A stretch of 64,000 nucleotides of DNA, taken from NCBI RefSeq assembly GCF_002727065.1, contig NZ_PDVP01000006.1:1-64000 (forward strand). Direction: 5' to 3'. This DNA is from Zhengella mangrovi. Its GTDB lineage: Bacteria > Pseudomonadota > Alphaproteobacteria > Rhizobiales > Rhizobiaceae. A program made the position numbers and the translations under genes. Position 1 is the first letter of the stretch, and each line of letters starts with the position of its first letter. This document shows positions 35,899-44,941 of this stretch, in pieces. The notes under the pieces are model-generated. The model made no database searches. It worked only from the letters and a program-made list of their open reading frames with translations, and was not told the origin of the DNA.

Positions 35899-36885
35899 AT
35901 GGACCAGACAATGCCGAAAACAGACGCCAGCGACGCCGCGACGGCCTTTCGCCAGGCCCGCGACTGGCTTGCCACCCGGCTGATCGGCCGGCAGGCGCTG
36001 ATCGACCGGCTGATGATCGCGCTACTGACCGGCGGCCACGTGCTGATCGAGGGCGCCCCGGGGCTGGCCAAGACACGCGCCATCCGCCTGTTCGCACAAT
36101 GCGTTTCGGCGGATTTCGTGCGCATCCAGGCGACACCCGACCTGCTGCCGGCCGACCTGACGGGAACGACGGTGTTCCGGCCCGAAACCGGCGTGTTCGA
36201 ATTCGTCGAAGGGCCGCTGTTTTCCAACGTCGTGCTGATGGACGAGGTGAACCGCGCGCCGCCCAAGGTGCAGTCGGCCCTGCTGGAAGCCATGGGCGAA
36301 GGCCAGATCACGGCCGGCGGCGTGACCCGCAGGCTGGCGCGACCGTTCCTGGTGGCGGCAACGCAGAACCCGATCGAGCACGAGGGCACCTATCCGCTGC
36401 CCGAGGCGCAGCTCGACCGCTTCCTGTTCTTCGTCGAGATCCCGATGCCGGCGGCGCAGGAAGAGCGGTCGATCCTCGACCTCGCGCTGGGCGAGGCGGC
36501 CGGCGAGGACGGGCCATCGGCACCGGCCATTTCTCCCGGCGACCTGGCGGCGGCGCAGGCGGCCGTCTCGGCCGTTCACGTGGCGCCGGCGGTGCGCGAC
36601 TACATCGTGCGGCTGGTGGCGGCGACGCGTGGCGAAGGCGCCGGCGGCGCGGCGGCGGGCGACATCGAACACGCGGCCAGCCCGCGCGGCACCATCGGCC
36701 TGGCGCAGGCCGCCCAGGCGGCCGCCTGGCTGACGGGGCGGGATCACGTGCTGCCGTCCGACGTGCGCGACCTCGCGGTCGACGTCCTGTCGGGGCGCAT
36801 CGGGCTGACGTACCGGGCGCGCGCCGAGGGGCAGACCGCGCAGGCGGTGATCGCCGCCATCGCCGAGCGGGTTGCGGTGAGCTGA
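35899..36885 (+). CDS. MoxR-family AAA+ ATPase
   Basis: 328 residues. Walker A GAPGLAKT (52-59), Walker B VVLMDEVNRAPP (D115/E116), sensor 1 ATQNPIEHEGTYPLPEAQLDR, and the C-terminal AAA lid (GLTYRARAEG). MoxR ATPases act with VWA proteins as metal-insertion or folding chaperones; MxaR is needed for active methanol dehydrogenase. It heads a seven-gene run and lies 45 bp after the CxxxCW gene. An alternative ATG lies at 35911. Confidence 0.93.
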   Translation: MDQTMPKTDASDAATAFRQARDWLATRLIGRQALIDRLMIALLTGGHVLIEGAPGLAKTRAIRLFAQCVSADFVRIQATPDLLPADLTGTTVFRPETGVFEFVEGPLFSNVVLMDEVNRAPPKVQSALLEAMGEGQITAGGVTRRLARPFLVAATQNPIEHEGTYPLPEAQLDRFLFFVEIPMPAAQEERSILDLALGEAAGEDGPSAPAISPGDLAAAQAAVSAVHVAPAVRDYIVRLVAATRGEGAGGAAAGDIEHAASPRGTIGLAQAAQAAAWLTGRDHVLPSDVRDLAVDVLSGRIGLTYRARAEGQTAQAVIAAIAERVAVS

Positions 36886-36886
36886 C

Positions 36887-37807
36887 ATGGCCGGCGCGCA
36901 GGGCAATGGCCTCGACCTGACGCTGGACCGGCTGATCGCCCTTCGCGGCGAGGCGCTGGCCGACGGCGGGCGGAGCCTGCGGGGGCTGACGCATTTTCCG
37001 GGCCTGGTACGCGGGCCGAAACGGGGCCACGGGCTGGATTTCGACGACCTGCGGCTCTACGCGCCGGGCGACGATGTCCGCCACATCGACTGGAACGTCA
37101 CCGCGCGGACCGGCAAGCCGCACACGCGGCTATACCGCGAGGAGCGCGAACGGGCGATCACCATCGCGGTCGATTTCCGCGCCTCGATGTTTACCGGGTC
37201 GGCCATGCTGCGCGCCGTCGCGGCCGGGGAACTGGCCGCGGCCGTGCTCTGGCAGGCAGCGCGCGACGGCGACCGGACCGGGGCCGCCGCCTGGTCCGGC
37301 GGGACGGTGACGGCAAACCGGCCGGCCAGCGGCGACAAGGGCGCGCTCTCCTGCGCCGGCATGCTGGCCGACGGTTTTTCACAGGCGCGCGGTGCGGCCG
37401 GTCAGGAAACCGGGACGGGGCTGGATCGTTTCCTCGGCTGGATCAACGGGGCTGGCCGGGCCGCGGGCGCCGCCCTGCTGGTGACCGGGCTGGACGACCC
37501 CGGCGACGGGTTTGCCGCCGCCATCGGCGAGGCCGGGAAGCGGCGCAAGCTCGCCATCCTGCACATCCTGGACCCGCTGGAAGTGGAGGCGCTGCCACCG
37601 GGGCGATACAGCTTCGCCAGCGGCGGGCAAGCACAGCGTGCCACGATGACCAGGTCCGGCGCCGAGGCCGTGCTCAGCGCCATGACGGAGAAACGGGAGC
37701 GCCTGTACCGCATGATCGAGGCTGCCGGCGTCCCGGTTTTCACGCATGTCGCGGGCCAGCCCGTCGCCACGGCATTGACGGCGCTTGAAACGCGCGGTTG
37801 GCTATAG
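36887..37807 (+). CDS. DUF58 protein (MxaS-like)
   Basis: 306 residues, starting 1 base after the moxR stop. DUF58 core: GPKRGHGLDFDDLRLYAPGDD and VRHIDWNVTARTGKPHTRLY. No MIDAS is apparent but the rest has a degenerate VWA-like fold (ITIAVDFRASMF). In methylotrophs MxaS is encoded next to mxaR and is required for Ca/PQQ-dehydrogenase assembly; an analogous chaperone role is inferred. Confidence 0.9.
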   Translation: MAGAQGNGLDLTLDRLIALRGEALADGGRSLRGLTHFPGLVRGPKRGHGLDFDDLRLYAPGDDVRHIDWNVTARTGKPHTRLYREERERAITIAVDFRASMFTGSAMLRAVAAGELAAAVLWQAARDGDRTGAAAWSGGTVTANRPASGDKGALSCAGMLADGFSQARGAAGQETGTGLDRFLGWINGAGRAAGAALLVTGLDDPGDGFAAAIGEAGKRRKLAILHILDPLEVEALPPGRYSFASGGQAQRATMTRSGAEAVLSAMTEKRERLYRMIEAAGVPVFTHVAGQPVATALTALETRGWL

Positions 37808-37827
37808 CCCTGGCCGAGGCGAACGGG

Positions 37828-38298
37828 ATGGCGATGAAGAACCCCCTCGACAACCTGCGCGACATACACATTCCGGACCCGCCGCCGGGGCTGCCGGACT
37901 GGGCGCTGCTCGCCATCGGCGCCGGCACGCTCATCGCCGGTTTCGTGCTGCTGGCGACGGTCTCCGGGCGCCGCTCGCCGGCCATCCGCGCCACGCTGGC
38001 GCAGTTGGAAAAGATCGACACGCAGGACGACGGGCGGGCCATTGCGCACATGGCGACGCTGCTGCGCCGCTACGCGCTCGCACGCCTGAAAGGCCCGGAT
38101 GCCAGCGAGGCACTGCGCCTGACCGGGGAGGCCTGGCTGGCACGGCTTGACGGGCTGACCGGCAGCCATTTCTTCACCACCGGCGACGGGCGCATCTTCG
38201 GCGAGGCGCTCTACACGGCCGGTCCCCTGCCCGATGCCGAACGGCTGAAGTATTCCCTCATGCGGATCCTGAAACGGCGGGGCATCGGGCCATGGTGA
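37828..38298 (+). CDS. DUF4381 membrane protein
   Basis: 156 residues from the ATG at 37828 (GAGGCGAAC upstream); a TTG at 37798 overlapping DUF58 is also open. A short N-terminal stretch DIHIPDPPPGLPDWALL leads into one transmembrane helix (AIGAGTLIAGFVLLATV), then a cytoplasmic helical part (LLRRYALARL, LTGEAWLARLD). DUF4381 is a constant member of MoxR-DUF58-VWA operons. Overlaps the next gene by 7 bases. Confidence 0.88.
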   Translation: MAMKNPLDNLRDIHIPDPPPGLPDWALLAIGAGTLIAGFVLLATVSGRRSPAIRATLAQLEKIDTQDDGRAIAHMATLLRRYALARLKGPDASEALRLTGEAWLARLDGLTGSHFFTTGDGRIFGEALYTAGPLPDAERLKYSLMRILKRRGIGPW

Positions 38299-39266
38299 GC
38301 TTCGGCCATCCGCTCATCCTGCTGGCGCTGCCGCTGCCGCTCGTGTTCCTCTGGCGCGCCCTGAAGGCAAGGCCGGCGGATGCGCCGCGCCTGCCACCGG
38401 CGCTCGCGGCCGCCATGGGTGCGGCGACTGGCGCGACGGCGCGGCGCCCTGCCCTGGTCCACGGACTGCTGGTCCTGGCATGGCTTTTGCTCGTGGCCGG
38501 GGCGGCGCAGCCGAAGATCGCCACGGGCCAGGCGGTGACGCCGGCCAGCGGCCGGGCGCTGGAACTGGTGATCGATCTTTCCGGCTCCATGGAGCGGCGC
38601 GATTTCGTGCTCGACGGCAAGGCCAGCGACCGGCTGAGCGCCGTCAAGGCCGTGGCAAGCGCCTTCATCGCCGGCCGGCGCGGCGACCGGATCGGCCTGG
38701 TGCTGTTCGGCGACGAGGCCTTCTCGGCCAGCCCCGTGAGCTTCGACCGGGCCGCCGTGGTGCACGCGCTGAACGAAAGCGCCATCGGCATGGCCGGGCG
38801 GACAACGGCCATCGGCGAGGCGCTGGGCCTCGCCATCGTCAAGCTGCGCGAGGATCCCGCGCCCGAGCGCGCCATCATCCTGCTCTCCGACGGAGCCAAC
38901 AATTCCGGCTCGGCGGAACCGGAGGACGCCGCGCGGCTGGCCAAGGAGAACGGGATCCGCATCCACACCATCGGGCTCGGCAGCGAAAAGCAGGCCGATG
39001 ACGGCAGCCCGATCGATCCGTCCGCGGACCTGGACGAGGCGACCCTGAAGGAGGTCTCGCGGGTCTCGGGCGGGCAGTTTTTCCGGGCGCGTACGCTGGA
39101 CGAGCTTTCCTCCGCCTATGCCGCGATCGACGGCATGGAGGCCGCGGACGCCGCCTCGCCGCCCTTCGTGCCCGAAAGCGACCTCACGCCCCTCGTTGCC
39201 GCAGCCTTCCTGTCGGTGATGGCGCTGTGGCTGGTCGCCGGCCGGCTGACAGGAGAAACGGCGTGA
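38292..39266 (+). CDS. VWA-domain membrane protein 1 (BatA/MxaC-like)
   Basis: 324 residues. Two N-terminal membrane helices (HPLILLALPLPLVFLW, LLVLAWLLLVAGAAQ) and one near the C-terminus frame a von Willebrand A domain with an intact metal-ion site: VIDLSGSM (D95-x-S97-x-S99), GRTTAIGEA and LLSDGANNSG. Such proteins work with MoxR ATPases. Stop overlaps the GTG of the next VWA gene. Confidence 0.92.
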   Translation: MVSFGHPLILLALPLPLVFLWRALKARPADAPRLPPALAAAMGAATGATARRPALVHGLLVLAWLLLVAGAAQPKIATGQAVTPASGRALELVIDLSGSMERRDFVLDGKASDRLSAVKAVASAFIAGRRGDRIGLVLFGDEAFSASPVSFDRAAVVHALNESAIGMAGRTTAIGEALGLAIVKLREDPAPERAIILLSDGANNSGSAEPEDAARLAKENGIRIHTIGLGSEKQADDGSPIDPSADLDEATLKEVSRVSGGQFFRARTLDELSSAYAAIDGMEAADAASPPFVPESDLTPLVAAAFLSVMALWLVAGRLTGETA

Positions 39267-40180
39267 CGCTGCTTTCGCCCCTCTGGCTGATCCCCGCCGC
39301 ACTCTGCCTTGCCGCGGCCCTGCTATGGCCCGGGCGCCAGGCCAGCGACGACTGGGACAGGGTCATCGCCCGGCCGCTGCTCGCGCTGCTGCGCCCGGCA
39401 CGTGGCGGCCGGCGGCTGTTTCACCCGGCGCTGGCGGCGGCAGCGCTGGCCTTCGCGGCGCTGGCGGCCCCTGCCCTGCCCGGCGGCGACGGCCGGGCCT
39501 TCCGCCATGCCGAGGCCTGGCTGGTGCTCGCCGACGTTTCCAAGTCGATGACGGTGGACGACATCCGGCCCAACCGGCTCGCCGCGGCGCGCCAGGCCGC
39601 GGTGGACCTTGCCGACCTGGCCGGCGCCCGGGCGACGGGGCTGGCCGTCTATGCCGGCGATGCCTTCCTGGCCGAGCCCTTTGCCTTCGACCGCCGGCAG
39701 TTCAAGGCCCTGGCCCGCGCGCTGGAACCCGGGATCGTGCCGGTGGAAGGCTCCGACCTGCAGCGGGCCCTGTCGCTGGCCGCCTCCGTGGTCTCGGATT
39801 CCGGCGTGGCGCGGGCACACCTGTTCATCCTCACCGACACCGGCGGCATGACCGGCAACGCCATTGCCACGGCGGCGCAGTTCGGCGCCCGCGGCCATCG
39901 CATCGACGTCATCGCGCTTGCCGACCCGGCGACCGACCGCCCGGTGAAGACCGATCTCACGGCGGCACAGGCGCTGGCGGAGGCCGGCAAGGGCCGCCTC
40001 GTGACAGCCGATGCGCTGGGCCGGATCGACCTCGCGGCGCTGACCGCCGACGGGCCATCGGCGCGAGAGGGCCTCGCACTGGCCGGGCTGGAGCCGGCCG
40101 GCAACGCGCTGCTCTCCCACTGGCTGCTGCTTGCCGCCCTGCCGTTCGCGCTGGCGCTCTTCCGGCGGGTGCTGTCATGA
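39263..40180 (+). CDS. VWA-domain membrane protein 2 (BatB/MxaL-like)
   Basis: 305 residues from the GTG at 39263 (overlapping GTGA). N-terminal helix (LWLIPAALCLAAALLW), VWA domain with LVLADVSKSM (D91-x-S93-x-S95), GIVPVEGSDLQRAL and FILTDTGGMTG, C-terminal helix LLLAALPFALALF. Paired VWA proteins of differing length are normal for bat/mxa operons. Next gene overlaps by 4 bases. Confidence 0.92.
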   Translation: MTLLSPLWLIPAALCLAAALLWPGRQASDDWDRVIARPLLALLRPARGGRRLFHPALAAAALAFAALAAPALPGGDGRAFRHAEAWLVLADVSKSMTVDDIRPNRLAAARQAAVDLADLAGARATGLAVYAGDAFLAEPFAFDRRQFKALARALEPGIVPVEGSDLQRALSLAASVVSDSGVARAHLFILTDTGGMTGNAIATAAQFGARGHRIDVIALADPATDRPVKTDLTAAQALAEAGKGRLVTADALGRIDLAALTADGPSAREGLALAGLEPAGNALLSHWLLLAALPFALALFRRVLS

Positions 40181-41049
40181 AGCTCCTGGCCGCCCTTGCC
40201 CTGCTTGCCGCCGGAACCGGACAGGCACTGGCCTCGGACAATTACCTTGCGCACCAGCTCTTCCAGGAAGGCCGCCACGCGGAGGCGGCCGAGATCTTCA
40301 CCGATCCGGCCTGGAAGGGCGTCGCGCTCTACCGGTCCGACCAGTGGTGGCGGGCGGCGGAAGCCTTCGTGCGCGCCTCGGATCCGGATTCGCTCTACAA
40401 TCTCGGCAATACCTATGCGCGGCTCTCCTATTTCGCGCTGGCGCTGGAGAGCTACCAGGCGGCCCTTGTCCTCCGGCCCGACTTCCCCGACGCGCGGCAC
40501 AATGCCGATATCATGCGCGAGATGCTGCGCCGCCAGGACGAGGAGAAAAAGGGACAGGCGGCGATGACGCCGAAGCAGAAGGCGATCGACCGCGTGGAGG
40601 ACGACCGCAAGGAGGACGGCGGCGCCGACCCGCAGGCCGGCGACGAGAAGGGCAAGGCGGAGAAACGGCAGGACGGGCAGAAACAGGAAGGCGGCAAGGA
40701 CAGCCGCCAGCCGGCCCCGAAGGCGCAGGCCCAGGGCGACAGCGGCTCGGCCGGTGACGGCAAGGAGCGCCAGGACAAGGAGGGCGATGGCGGCACCTCG
40801 CTGACCGGCAAGCGCGGCGACCGCGACCCGGCCAGCAGGCCGTCCGGCGGCAGCCAGAGCGCGGATGCGACCGACCGGAGCGATGCCGCCGGTGCGCGCG
40901 CGGCGCTGGAAAGCGGCCAGGCGACGGAACAATGGCTCAATGCCATTCCCGACGATCCGGCACGCTTCCTGAAACGGCGGATCGCGCTGGAACTGAACCG
41001 GCGCAAGGCGGCCGGCAACGCGCCGGACGAAGGCCAGTCGCCGTGGTGA
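40177..41049 (+). CDS. TPR-repeat protein (BatC-like)
   Basis: 290 residues with a signal peptide (LAALALLAAGTGQALASD). Two TPR motifs (about 80-130; SLYNLGNTYARLSYFALALE, YQAALVLRPDFPDARHN), then a highly charged, low-complexity linker rich in D, K, E, Q and G (about 125-250), and a conserved tail EQWLNAIPDDPARFLKRRIA seen in BatB/BatC proteins. Likely binds the VWA partners in the periplasm. Confidence 0.88.
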   Translation: MKLLAALALLAAGTGQALASDNYLAHQLFQEGRHAEAAEIFTDPAWKGVALYRSDQWWRAAEAFVRASDPDSLYNLGNTYARLSYFALALESYQAALVLRPDFPDARHNADIMREMLRRQDEEKKGQAAMTPKQKAIDRVEDDRKEDGGADPQAGDEKGKAEKRQDGQKQEGGKDSRQPAPKAQAQGDSGSAGDGKERQDKEGDGGTSLTGKRGDRDPASRPSGGSQSADATDRSDAAGARAALESGQATEQWLNAIPDDPARFLKRRIALELNRRKAAGNAPDEGQSPW

Positions 41050-42650
41050 CGCGGTTGCCTCGCATCCTGTTCGCGGCCCTGCTGGCGCTGCTCGGCCTTT
41101 GCGCTGCCGGCCACGCGGACCAGCCCGGTCCGACGATCACGCTGCGACTGGAATCGCCGGAGATCCTGATCGGCGACACGGTGATCCTTGAGATCGAATC
41201 GGTCGGCCTGGAGCAGCCGATCGACCTCGACCCGCTGCGCGACATCGCGCAGATCGGCCGCGAGACCTATGGCACGCGCATCGCGGTGATCGGCGGCAAG
41301 GTGGTGGAAGTCCGGCTCCGGCGCATCGAGATCGTCCCGCGGGCTTCCGGCGTGGTGATCGTCGGGCCGCTGCAGGCCGGAGACGTGACCTCCAACACGG
41401 CCTCTGTCAGCGTGCTGACCGACAGGCCGGCCGACTGGGCGCCCGGGCCGGACGACCTGGCACTGACGATGACCGCATCCAGGGCCGATCCGCACGTGCA
41501 GGAAGAGGTGGTGCTCGATATCGTGCTGTCGCACCGCTACCCCATGCTGGCCGAAACGCTGCCGAAACCCGACCTGTCCGGTCTCGACGTCCTGCCTGTG
41601 TTCGAGGAGCGGCGGACGCTGGATGAAAAGGCGGGCCTGCGGCGTATCGCCTGGCGCTACCTCGTCTGGCCGAAACGCTCCGGCGCGCTCAGCATACCGG
41701 GCGTGACGGCGAGCGGGGACATGCAGCGGTCGCGCCTGGAGCGGGGCAAGTTCTCGGTGACGACGCCGCCGGTCCGCCTTGCGGTCCGTCCCTCCGCCTT
41801 CCCTGCCGGCGACTGGTGGCTGCCGGCGCAGTCGCTTTCGCTGACCGAGGAGTGGTCAGGCGGGGTGACGGGCATCAACGCCGGCGACGAACTGGTGCGC
41901 ACGATCCGCGTAAGCGCGCGCGGGGTGCGGGCGGTCCAGATCCCCGACATCGCCATGCCGGAGGCCCGGGCACTGGCGATCACGCCGCTCGGCGCGCATC
42001 GTTCGCAGGCCGTATCGCCGGAGGGCATCACGGCGCAGGCCGAGTTCCGCTTCCGGGTCCGGGCGCTCAGCCCCATTCCGGTCTTTCCGGACACGATCCG
42101 CCTGCCGTGGTTCGACACGACGACCGGCGAAGCGCGCGAGGCAATCATCCCGGCGCGGCGGATCAACATCGGCATTCCCGACCGCGAAGCCCTTCTGCAG
42201 CAGGCGGCACAGGGGCGCAGCGCGGCCGAGCGGCTGGCGCAATGGCTGCGCCTGACCACCGGGCCCGGGCTTCTGGCTGTCGCGGGCCTCTTGCTGCTGG
42301 CGCTGGCGCTCGGTCTTGGTCTCGGACGGACACTCGTTCGGTTGCGCTCGGATTGGCGCCATGCGCGTCAACGGCAGCGCCTGCTCACCGCTGCCCGGGC
42401 AACGATCCGGCGCGATTCGCCCGCTGCGGCCACGGCGCGGCTCGACGAACTTGCCCGGCTGCCGGGCGGCGAGATGCTGCAAGGGACGCGCCTGGCCGCC
42501 GGCGAGGCCGCCTATGGCCGGAATGCATCGTCCGTCGACTGGCGTGCGCGCGCGGAAGCGGCGCTGGCGGCAGCCGAAACCGATGCGGTCCCGGGGGCCG
42601 GTCCGAACCCGCGGCGCGAGGTCTCCGCCAGCGCGCTGCCGCAACTCTGA
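41046..42650 (+). CDS. BatD-like membrane protein
   Basis: 534 residues from the GTG at 41046 (GTG at 41043 also possible). Signal peptide (RILFAALLALLGLCAAGHAD), then beta-rich BatD domains (about 30-400; PTITLRLESPEILIGDTVIL, RYLVWPKRSGALSIPGVT), one transmembrane helix (LLAVAGLLLLALALGLGLG, about 415-440) and a cytoplasmic tail. Completes the MoxR-VWA set; Bat/Mxa proteins are linked to oxygen tolerance or dehydrogenase maturation. No terminator hairpin is obvious before the tRNA-Asp. Confidence 0.88.
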   Translation: MTRLPRILFAALLALLGLCAAGHADQPGPTITLRLESPEILIGDTVILEIESVGLEQPIDLDPLRDIAQIGRETYGTRIAVIGGKVVEVRLRRIEIVPRASGVVIVGPLQAGDVTSNTASVSVLTDRPADWAPGPDDLALTMTASRADPHVQEEVVLDIVLSHRYPMLAETLPKPDLSGLDVLPVFEERRTLDEKAGLRRIAWRYLVWPKRSGALSIPGVTASGDMQRSRLERGKFSVTTPPVRLAVRPSAFPAGDWWLPAQSLSLTEEWSGGVTGINAGDELVRTIRVSARGVRAVQIPDIAMPEARALAITPLGAHRSQAVSPEGITAQAEFRFRVRALSPIPVFPDTIRLPWFDTTTGEAREAIIPARRINIGIPDREALLQQAAQGRSAAERLAQWLRLTTGPGLLAVAGLLLLALALGLGLGRTLVRLRSDWRHARQRQRLLTAARATIRRDSPAAATARLDELARLPGGEMLQGTRLAAGEAAYGRNASSVDWRARAEAALAAAETDAVPGAGPNPRREVSASALPQL

Positions 42651-42789
42651 AGCGCCGGCGCAGGCGGGGCGACGCTGCGGGGCCCGGAGCATTTGCGCGT
42701 TTCGTTGAACCGCGCAATGCACGCGGACACGCATTCGCGCGTCTTCGTGCCAACTGCCTGAAAACAGGAACTGTCCGGGAAGAGAAGAA

Positions 42790-42866
42790 TGGCGCGAGTG
42801 ACGGGGCTCGAACCCGCGACCTCCGGCGTGACAGGCCGGCACTCTAACCGACTGAGCTACACCCGC
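42790..42866 (-). tRNA. tRNA-Asp (GTC anticodon)
   Basis: 77 nt including encoded CCA (42790-42792). Acceptor GCGGGTG pairs with CACTCGC, the anticodon loop is CTGTCAC, and the T-loop region reads GGGTTCGAGCCC. Confidence 0.97.
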
Positions 42867-43085
42867 GCTTTTCGACGTGGTCGCCGTTTCCGGCGGCGTC
42901 GTGGCGGTGACTTAAGCGGAACGGAGGAGAGTGTCAAGCGGATGATGACGCGGAAATGACGACTTTTTTCATTCGCCTCCGGAACTCGCCCGGAGAACGG
43001 CCTGACGGGTGCCTTTGGGCTTGCCTCCGTGGCGCGAAGGCCTTATCTGTGCCGCCGGTCCGATGCATGCTCAAGGCATGGTCGC

Positions 43086-43161
43086 GGGCGGTTAGCTCAG
43101 CTGGTAGAGCGCCTCGTTTACACCGAGGATGTCGGGAGTTCGAGTCTCTCACCGCCCACCA
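43086..43161 (+). tRNA. tRNA-Val (TAC anticodon)
   Basis: 76 nt including encoded CCA. Acceptor GGGCGGT/ACCGCCC, anticodon stem-loop CCTCG-TTTACAC-CGAGG, T-arm with AGTTCGAGTCT. The small integrase-bearing element follows its 3' end directly, consistent with use as an attachment site. Confidence 0.97.
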
Positions 43162-43684
43162 CCCAACTCACTGATATTTATCATTTTAATTGAAACTCTA
43201 GCGCAAAGAAGCTCATCTTTCTGCCGGGAAACTGCCGGGAAATCGCGATATCTGGCAAAAGAAAACAATCCATCGGCACTCCCCTCACACAACAATCTTG
43301 CCAGTCATTGCGCCGGACGATTCGCGAGAGATTTCGGTAATATTGAAATTGATGTGCTAGCTTGGAGTGTGAAGAAATGATGGCGCACCTGCGATGGAAG
43401 TCGCTCGTTCGTCGTAATGTGAATCCATTCGTCTATTGATCTCGATGGAACATGGTCAGCTCCCACTTCTCCACAATACATTTCCGGGTGATGCACTGAC
43501 TTTTCGAGCGGTTCGACCCCATGGCCTTCTGCCGCTTTTGAAGATCTCCAGTTACAGTTTTCCGCTGAGGCCGACTTTCACAAAGTCCTGGCAATTGCTC
43601 TGTTCGCCAACCCTTCAGCGTTCATCACATCCTTATCCCTTGCCATGCTGCGCAGGCGACAAAGGGACGGAAAGGGCCGCATTT
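43162..43684. other. Gene-free AT-richer region after tRNA-Val
   Basis: About 520 bp with lower GC than the surroundings and no credible gene on either strand. CTGCCGGGAAA is repeated directly near 43222-43243. Probably the left end of the integrated element. Confidence 0.45.
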
Positions 43685-43992
43685 TAGGGACGCTGGGGAC
43701 GCAGCTAGGGACGCAAGGGAAACAGGGGGAGGGGGAAAAAGCGAGCAAAAACAATGGGATTGGACGCTGGGGACGCTGGGGAAGCAAATCCTGACGTTTT
43801 ATATATGTGTGCTCTATCATCAATGAAAAAAATCGAACCCTTACACATATATAACCCTGGGACTTGCGTCCCCAGCGTCCCCAGCGTCCCTAACTTTGAA
43901 TGCGGTTTATTTAAAATCAAACACTTACTGTAGGAGAAACTGATGAAAAGTAGGGACGCAAGGACCGAATTTAGGGACGCTGGGGACGCAAG
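43685..43992. repeat. Dyad-symmetric iteron array (possible replication origin or operator)
   Basis: 9-bp units of the type GGACGCTGG occur in tandem. The core is two ~50-bp inverted arms, 43759-43810 and 43843-43897, each made of three units plus TTATATATGTGT, around a 32-bp centre; the inner palindrome TATATATGTGT/ACACATATATA is perfect. Further shorter copies lie at 43685-43720 and 43951-43992, the last inside the first codons of the next gene. Iterons flanking an AT-rich dyad are typical of plasmid, phage or satellite origins. Confidence 0.7.
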
Positions 43993-44812
43993 CGCATTTC
44001 TGAGGGCAAAAACCGTGACCGATGCCTTGCAATGGGTCTGGGGCGAAGAGCTGCCAAAGGTTGGCGCCGGCGCAGCTGGGGCGGCGGCAATGCCGGGCGC
44101 GAAAAGCGCCTGGGCCTCGATCGACCGTTTCGGATCGCTTCATGCGATCATCGATCGGCCGTCCAATGTGTTCGGTTGCGTCCCGTTCGACGAGGCCGAG
44201 GCGCCGCATCCTGACGCCATCGCCATTGCCGATGCCGTTTTCGCGCTGGACAGTGGATCGCTCGTGATCCCCGATGGCTGGGACCCGGTGCCAGAGATCG
44301 CCGATTGCGATCGTGATCTCAAAGACCTGGCGATCAGGGATGCGCTTGAGCGGGTTTCGAGGCGGCCGTCAACGGTCGTGATCCGCTTCGCTATCCTCGG
44401 CCGATCGCCCGACTGGGCGATGGATCGTCAGCCGGTTGCGCTGTTCGAAAAAGGCCCGACAGGCGCCGATCGATGGTTCGTTCGCCGCGAGACGCGAATG
44501 GTCGAGGGGCAAAACCCTGACGGCTCAGATCGGATTGTGACCGTCAACGCCGAGGTTGACGGCTGGTCGCAGCGCCTGCGCCGCCCTGTTGCCGGCGCCT
44601 ATCGAAAGCGCCGCCTCGATCCAGATCCTCGGCCGGCCATCGTTGCGCGGGCGGAATATGAAATCTTTGTCGCATGCCTGGCGATGCTGTTCGATGACCT
44701 CAAGGGCGAGCTGGCATCAATCGATCTGAAGTGGTCGCCCTGGCCGCTGCGCCCCTGGGAAGATGGAAGCCGGCCGGCAGGCCCTCGCATCCTGCCGCAA
44801 ATTATGGCTTGA
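43943..44812 (+). CDS. Unknown protein of the integrated element
   Basis: 289 residues; the ATG at 43943 has AGGAG six bases upstream. The first 20 residues (RDARTEFRDAGDAS) are encoded by the iteron repeats themselves. The rest is soluble, with no membrane segment or recognised motif; conserved-looking stretches are SAWASIDRFGSLHAII, DWAMDRQPVALFEKG and EYEIFVACLAMLFDDLKGEL. The position next to an origin-like array makes a replication or copy-control role possible, but no primase or helicase motif is visible. A terminator follows at 44857. Confidence 0.65.
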   Translation: MKSRDARTEFRDAGDASAFLRAKTVTDALQWVWGEELPKVGAGAAGAAAMPGAKSAWASIDRFGSLHAIIDRPSNVFGCVPFDEAEAPHPDAIAIADAVFALDSGSLVIPDGWDPVPEIADCDRDLKDLAIRDALERVSRRPSTVVIRFAILGRSPDWAMDRQPVALFEKGPTGADRWFVRRETRMVEGQNPDGSDRIVTVNAEVDGWSQRLRRPVAGAYRKRRLDPDPRPAIVARAEYEIFVACLAMLFDDLKGELASIDLKWSPWPLRPWEDGSRPAGPRILPQIMA

Positions 44813-44856
44813 CGGCCGACCGAAATTTGGTGCATCACTTGTCACGGACAAAAGCG

Positions 44857-44893
44857 ACCCGCTCGGTGGAAACACCGGGCGGGTTTTTCTTTG
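44857..44893 (+). terminator. Intrinsic terminator after the unknown element gene
   Basis: Stem ACCCGCTCGGTG / CACCGGGCGGGT (12 bp with one T-G pair) and GAAA loop, followed by TTTTCTTT. Confidence 0.9.
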
Positions 44894-44941
44894 GCGGTTT
44901 TCAGGCCAACTGATGCCGCCTCGGGCGAGGGGTCTTGCGCA

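Noticed and set aside
43685-43992. CRISPR array
   Set aside because: Units are 9 bp, contiguous and present in both orientations, with no regular unique spacers and no cas genes.
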